Below, one piece after another: positions 58,789 through 64,000 of a stretch of DNA of 64,000 nucleotides. The translations under genes and the position numbers were made by a program. Within the stretch, counting starts at the first letter, position 1, and every line of letters starts with the position of its first letter. The notes under the pieces were generated by a model. That model had not been told where the DNA came from and searched no databases. It was given only the letters and a program-made list of their open reading frames with translations. The DNA comes from Strobilurus pachycystidiatus (lineage: Eukaryota; Basidiomycota; Agaricomycetes; Agaricales; Physalacriaceae), in assembly GCA_019915135.1 (NCBI GenBank), contig JAHLMK010000003.1:124001-188000 (forward strand), given 5' to 3'.

Positions 58789-59328
58789 CGTGGTAGCAGA
58801 CGGTGGAAGATGATGGGAGTCAGGTAGTGAGAGCCGTATCCCTGAATTGATGGAAACAAAGGTGCGATCACGTGCTGTTTGGGTTTGCTTGTCAATGGCA
58901 AAAGCGGCATGCTTTCGGCTTTGTATGCTCATCTCGCGGGAATCCCATTGTTCGCCCAGTTGGGCGGACTGCGTTGTTGTGACAGCACATTGTCCTTCCT
59001 TATGAGGTTGCGTTATGGTGCTTAAGGAGCCGTCTCGCATTTGCTTTTCGCTCGTTTTGATACAACAATGCTCTCGCAAGGTGGCCCGAACGATCAAAAC
59101 CCTCTCTTGGTTGGCGGCGCGGCTTACAATGTGGCGCAAAACACTCATGGACAATCATTGCGATGTCTGCATTGGGACTTACTTGACTCCATAGAGAAAT
59201 TGATCCCTTTGTTGGCTTGTTTCGGCTTCGGTTTTTGGGCTCAGGGTGACTGGTCAGCGCCTTCGTTCAAGCTATAAATCCATGGTGAGCCGCCCCTTTT
59301 CCCTCATCCTCTCTACCACCTCGCTAGT
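58789..59328. other. Divergent promoter region
   Basis: Lies between WGLQ gene 5 and HNH-type gene H2, which read outward. Nothing coding is supported. Confidence 0.4.
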
Positions 59329-60676
59329 ATGACTGTGGCAAAGCGGCCCCGGAAGTGTCATTACCAGAAAACCTACTGCGAGACGACACCGCGTCGGTCT
59401 CCGGCTCCCAAGTCTTCCACACCTCCCCGTCATCCTCGACCTTCATCCAACGCCAAGGTCGCGGAGGTAATGCAGGCCGTCAAGCGCAAGAAGAAGGTTC
59501 TATCCATTGATAGATCATATACGCCCAGTCAAGAAGATCGTTCCTTGACCAGCATGGTCTTGTGGCAGACTCCTCAAAAGGCCATCCAGTATGGGGAATC
59601 TGTTCCTGCACTAGCTAAGGGCGCTGTCGTTGACGCCTCGGAGTACGGCGATCATTGCGCATTCTGCAGAGTCAAGAACCAAGGGGGGAAGCTGACATGC
59701 ATCTCACACATCATGGATCGAAAGCTCGCCGGTGAAGCAGACTCGGTGCGTGAACAAACTCCTCCCGTAACATCTAGTACTGAGTTGAAGGGTCTCCAGC
59801 TGGCCGCCATAGAGTTCGCCTGGGGCCTGAAGCAACGTACTCTTTGTCTGCACGGACGTCACAACATGGCAAAGTGTAATTCACTTCTCTAGCCCAATAT
59901 GCCATTCACTGAACCTCTTGTTTAGTGTGCCGAAACTGCCACATCCTCCTCGATGAGGATATCATCAGCGCTTTTCCCTCCACGGAGGACATAGGGACCA
60001 TGACGGTATTCAGCAAGCAAGAGATAGATGCAAAGCGCAAGTTTCCTGCCCTAAGGGTGCGTTTTAAAACAAGGCCCACGATAACAATTTGCACTGAAGC
60101 TCGCTCTCGTCACAGTTTCTTCCCAACACAACATGGAAGGGCCGAACGATGCGACTGGTGATGCTTCCCAATTGGTCAGGCGCATTCCACCGGCATATTT
60201 GGGATCGTAGCAAAGACGGGAAGAGTTGGGTTCAAACCGACAAGCTGGAGACCATCCGCGCGCCGTACACGGAGCTCTCAGAAATTCCGAGCCATCTCTC
60301 TCCTTGGTCCTTGGCTTGGAGCGCCGGCAACAAGCTGAACAAGCTCAAGGTGAAGAACAAGCTCGATTTCGAGAAATTTCCCTTGGATGTGGTCGAGGAT
60401 ATGCAGGCCATCATGGCACTCTTCGAAATGTGGACCGACGCAGCGGACCTGCCACAGGAGTATCTTTACTCTCCTCGTATACCGAAGACGCCCTCCAACC
60501 ACGGGGATGACACCCCTTGCAAGGGCGGCTGCCTCCTCGTATCACCTGCGTCCGAGAGCGACGACTCTTTGCCCCAGACGCCTGCTCCTCGTTTCGCCAA
60601 GCACGGCTCCCGCCACGATCATCGCTCAGCGCGTGTGACGTCCACTGTGCAAGAAGACGATTCGGAGTCTGATTGA
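59329..60676 (+). CDS. HNH-type zinc-motif protein H2, 394 aa
   Basis: Exons 59329-59745, 59800-59875, 59926-60056 and 60116-60676 give 394 aa. A basic, Pro/Ser-rich N-terminus precedes HCAFC (about residue 119), SHIMDR, then EFAWGLKQR, GRHNMAKLCRNCHILLDED: C-x-x-C, H, N and C-x-x-C-H as in HNH/treble-clef folds. The C-terminal half has MRLVMLPNWSGAFHRHIWDR and HLSPWSLAWSAGNKL. The EFAWGLKQR segment aligns with EYPWGLQRGQ of the WGLQ family at the same exon position. Intron phases 0,1,0 are the same as in that family. Possible nuclease or nucleic-acid-binding role. Confidence 0.75.
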
Positions 60677-61308
60677 TAGTGGGTGTTTGGATTGATTACT
60701 GTTACTGTGTCTTGTTGTATGACCGTCGGTATCTACTTATGCTTGCTTCCCTTACATGCTTACGACTACGCCTATATGATTGTACCTTCAATGTCTTTCT
60801 ACGTGTGAGCAGCATACCGAGTCAGCTATCCTCCTTCTATTGGACCGCGGCACTGGGCAGTCCCGCCCGAATATGTATGCGAGAGCATCGGACTCGTTCG
60901 TCCACCATATCCCCCGTGTCGTACCAGTAGCTACCGTGACTCTCCCCTTCTACCGTGAATCTGTCCCTACTCTATTGGATCACTCCTGTCCGGGCGATCG
61001 AGGGAGGTTTGGCACACCAAACGAGCGGAAGTAGGTGGAGTGGGTACACTGGGTTCAAAGCCATTGATCTCACCCTCTTCAACCGCTTGTCCTGAGGTAA
61101 CATCTGTTGGGACTCCTTGACGTCGTGCTCGGCATCTGCACACGACATCCTTATCTGTGTATAGAGGAGCACCTCCAAGCAACTATGGTATGTATACATC
61201 GAATAGCAGTGCTCCGCGTCGCAAGCGGTTTGATTGGTCAACAAGAATGAGGTGAGTACTTTGTGAATTGTGAACGTGGGCAAGTAGTAGCGATAGAGAG
61301 GCATAACA
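60677..61308. other. Intergenic between convergent genes
   Basis: No spliced gene, repeat or RNA gene seen between H2 and the F-box gene. Confidence 0.4.
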
Positions 61309-62676
61309 CTACACATTAGGTTGATATCGCGGGAAAAGGTATATACTGGGTGTGATCAGTATAGCTTGGCGCCGGCCCTCATTGGGGTATGTACGATGGC
61401 GCCACTGCGGAGTTGAACTCGGATGCTCTTCTCTATAGATCCACCAGGGAGGTACTTGTGCCGTGTTGGCGCACGTCAGAGTCTTATCCGCTGACGGGGA
61501 ATCCGTGAACGTACCGCAGATATCCAAGCTAATGCACAAGCCATCGGTTGTCACCTGAAGGGCCTTCAACTCCTTGATGGGAGCAATGTCACACTCGATG
61601 ATTTCCACGTCACCCACCGGGCGTGACTGGCATTCAGCGAAATTGAGGGAAACACTGAGCGACCTCAGTTTTGGACGCGCACGAATCAGATCGACCATAG
61701 CGTGCGCAAGCAAGGCGACGTAGTCGTCATGTGCATGGTCCACGGCAAGAGGTACGTGGAGCGAGGCTGGCAATATTCGGGAACAAATGAGGGGATGCCA
61801 AAAGGTGGGTGGTCCCCGCGATTACGTCGAGCCCAAGGGTGTGAATCGTGAGCTCCTGAACGGAAATGGCGCTGCAGAATGTCAGTCCAGCAGACGTTGG
61901 ATGATCAGCGTCATAAAGGAAAGCCCATACGCGCTGTGGGTGTGACCTAGATTCCGCTAGCTTTTCGAAGAGAACTGCCAGCTCTTGCGAAGACTTCCCG
62001 TTGGTAAGCATAGGGAAGTCCAGATGTGGAATTGTGATATTGTCTAGGAGTGCGTCATGGTCACAACTGACCGTGTATAGTAGAATAGAGAGGAGGTGAA
62101 CCATGGTGCTTTGCGAAAGACCAGAGAAAAGTACGGTCATCAGATGCGGCGGTAAGTTTGGGCGGACTACCCCCCACTGCCCCGAGCGACTGTTTAACGC
62201 TGTCAATGCGCTCGTTATCATGTGGCCCAATGGCGAGGCCTGGTTTTCGAGTCCGGAGCGCATCTCTTGACCCACAACGTAAATTGAGAATGCTATTGAA
62301 TACAGTCCACTCTTCGAAAGTAGGAGGTGTATGTTGTCGACCTGACGCACGACTTGGGCAGGTGCTACCCGGCCACTGATGGTAACGACAAACGAAGATC
62401 AGAGACCGGGGCAGTCCAAAGCGACTGCTATCCAAGTATGACATATGTGCGATAACACCCATGGAATGGATTCAATCGAGGCTGCGTTCTGGTACAGATC
62501 CATGTCGACACACCACAACATGATCTCCGCCAGGATCTCGGGCGCGAGGTCGCCGATCGCGATCAATGTTCGTGACGTCGAAAGTGCCAATGACGAGAGC
62601 TCACGAGAGATCTAAGAGTGAGTCAGAGAAAGTTACATTGGACTAGCAAGGGCAAAAAAACCTGTTCGTCGGACAT
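61309..62676 (-). CDS. F-box-like protein
   Basis: A 15-nt first exon (62676-62662, MSDEQ) joins an exon from 62611 reading ISRELSSLALSTSR and the F-box segment DLAPEILAEIMLWC then IPWVLSHICHTWIAVALDCP, the pattern of fungal F-box proteins (substrate adaptors of SCF ubiquitin ligases). Downstream minus-strand segments (62350-61727 and 61773-61309) contain Leu-rich stretches such as MVHLLSILLYTV and ELKALQVTTDGLCISL, typical of the substrate-binding half. The joint after DCPGL (about 62400) and a frame change near 61750 were not resolved, so introns or small disabling changes are possible there. Confidence 0.6.
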
Positions 62677-63185
62677 AAGTCAATGACAGATCGAGACTGT
62701 AGACAAGAGTCGTTACCCTGGGCCAATGGCAGGAACTCCACGCTATACACGGTCACGCGGCAGTACTTGTGAGGTTGGCACGGTGATCACCAGACGTTAA
62801 CAAGAGGTGAGAGCACGATGCTATCCAGCTCGAAGTACGTTTGGAGGCGGGGCGTCGTCGTCATCGACGGAACGTGGCCAATTGCAATTTAGTCGGGACC
62901 CTGGCCGGAGTCCGGAGTCCGAGTCCGTAGATCGGAGTCTGAAATGCTGTCTCTTCGACGCTCCCAACATCTTCCCACTCGTAGCTATCCAGGACAAGTC
63001 TCGGTGGAGACGCACTCATGGGTGTACGCCCTCTAAACGGGTACGTCCACATTACCGCCTTCTGCTCCTGGAGGGCCGATGTTCTCGCGTGCTTATTGTT
63101 CGCCTAAAGGAGACAAGGAAAGGACCAGCCACAAATAATGTAGCAGTCCACACCGTCAAACGCAACACTCTTTCTTCTCACCCAC
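62677..63185. other. Divergent promoter region of F-box and kinase genes
   Basis: No coding sequence supported; a long plus-strand frame here (62807-63343) runs across the kinase start in another frame and is spurious. Confidence 0.4.
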
Positions 63186-64000
63186 ATGGCACCATCTGGC
63201 TGCGATCGCAACGCGTCCCCGAAACATCACCAACGAGCATCGCCCCATTCGCGCGAATCTGCCCCGTCCCAGCGGCGAAAAGACGAACTCGTATGTCGCA
63301 TCAAAAAATACACGCTTCTCTCCTGTTCTTCATACATTTCTAGCAGAACCAATGCCGCAATCTTCGTCAAGCCCGCAGGATCACTCATTCCCAACTAAAC
63401 CTACCGGACCTGGAGATCGTCAAGACGTTAGGTTAGCGCCTCAATTCCAACAAATAATTTGACTTGACGATGATACAGGCGCTGGATCCGAAGGCTCTGT
63501 GTGTCTTGCCCGGCGGAAACGAACCCCCCACTCGGCGAAACGAACCCAGCTCTTCGCCCTCAAAATAAGCCCCCATTCCAATCAATTCGCCAGCCCAGTA
63601 AGTGCTCGTATGCGCCCCGAACAAATGGAACCTCAGACGACGAATTCACAGGCAGACGAATGGGCCATACTCGACGATCTTCCCTGGCATCCATTCGTGA
63701 ACGGACTCGTCGCTCCTCTAGTAGGAAAAGAACATGGTTATTCCGTCCTCGAATATCTACCCGCCATGAGTCTCAGTGAAGTGCTCGACATCCCGGCGTA
63801 CCAAGCGAAGCTGACTGCGGACCCAAACATCGCTCGATTCTGGTTCGCTTGCATATCGGCCGGAGTGGCGTTCTTGCATGATTACGGGATAGCGCATCTG
63901 TTCGTCATCCTGCTCTTTACCACATCACACACTCACGAACACTCCTAGTGACATCAAACCCGAGAACATCCTGATCAGCGCCAACGGTTACCCTGCTATC
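63186..64000 (+). CDS. Serine/threonine protein kinase, 5' part (runs off the window)
   Basis: Exons 63186-63290, 63347-63431, 63479-63597, 63637-63899 and 63949-64000+ close in phase. A Gly-rich loop LGAGSEGSVCLA follows EIVKTL; FALKI supplies the ATP-binding Lys; LDDLPWHPFV, YSVLEYLPAMSLSEVL and GVAFLHDYGIAH follow; the catalytic loop reads HLDIKPENIL. The usual HRD Arg is Leu, so this is a non-RD kinase, while the catalytic Asp, Lys and Asn are present. The remainder of the kinase domain lies beyond position 64000. Group and pathway cannot be told from this part. Confidence 0.8.

Noticed and set aside
1..64000. tRNA or rRNA genes
   Set aside because: I saw no cloverleaf-like segment with tRNA box A/B sequences and no rRNA-like sequence, but a covariance-model scan was not possible.

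Overview
The window is nuclear DNA of a filamentous fungus, most likely a mushroom-forming basidiomycete (Agaricomycetes). Genes are split by many 45-65 nt GT-AG introns. The single-copy genes belong to families typical of that group: fungal seven-helix membrane proteins, bestrophin-like channels, a lactone-oxidase-type flavoenzyme and F-box proteins. Lineage-specific paralogue families and small transposons fill the rest. All gene models were spliced by hand; where exon phases closed arithmetically I give exact coordinates.

Left end (0-5.5 kb): two tandem minus-strand members of a five-member family (here 'WGLQ family'), interrupted by three transposon-like insertions. Middle (5.7-41.1 kb): a large accessory array of two alternating gene families. 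One encodes FHA-domain proteins with a coiled coil and a C-terminal hydrophobic tail. The other encodes proteins with an acidic N-terminus and a conserved helical module resembling the HeLo/MLKL-type four-helix bundle. Plus-strand order is helical F(-), FHA1, helical A, psiFHA2, helical B, FHA3, helical C. The mirror image follows on the right: helical D, psiFHA5, helical E, FHA4 (all minus), then helical G(+). The whole forms an imperfect inverted duplication centred at 27-29.7 kb. All seven helical genes are open and spliceable, with identical lengths for three core exons (143, 139, 144 nt). Three FHA genes are intact, two FHA loci are broken, and one is a relic. Every FHA copy is preceded by a conserved upstream block containing CACGTG.

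Right end (41.3-64 kb): a seven-helix membrane protein, two HNH-type zinc-motif proteins, three more WGLQ-family genes, a 17-exon flavin oxidase, a bestrophin, a DUF6534-like membrane protein, an F-box protein and the 5' part of a protein kinase. Intron positions and phases show that the WGLQ family is a derivative of the HNH-type genes that has lost its Cys/His motif.

The candidate undescribed system is the co-amplified pair of a tail-anchored FHA protein and a helical-bundle protein. A signalling or cell-death/allorecognition role is inference from domain types and paired copy number only.
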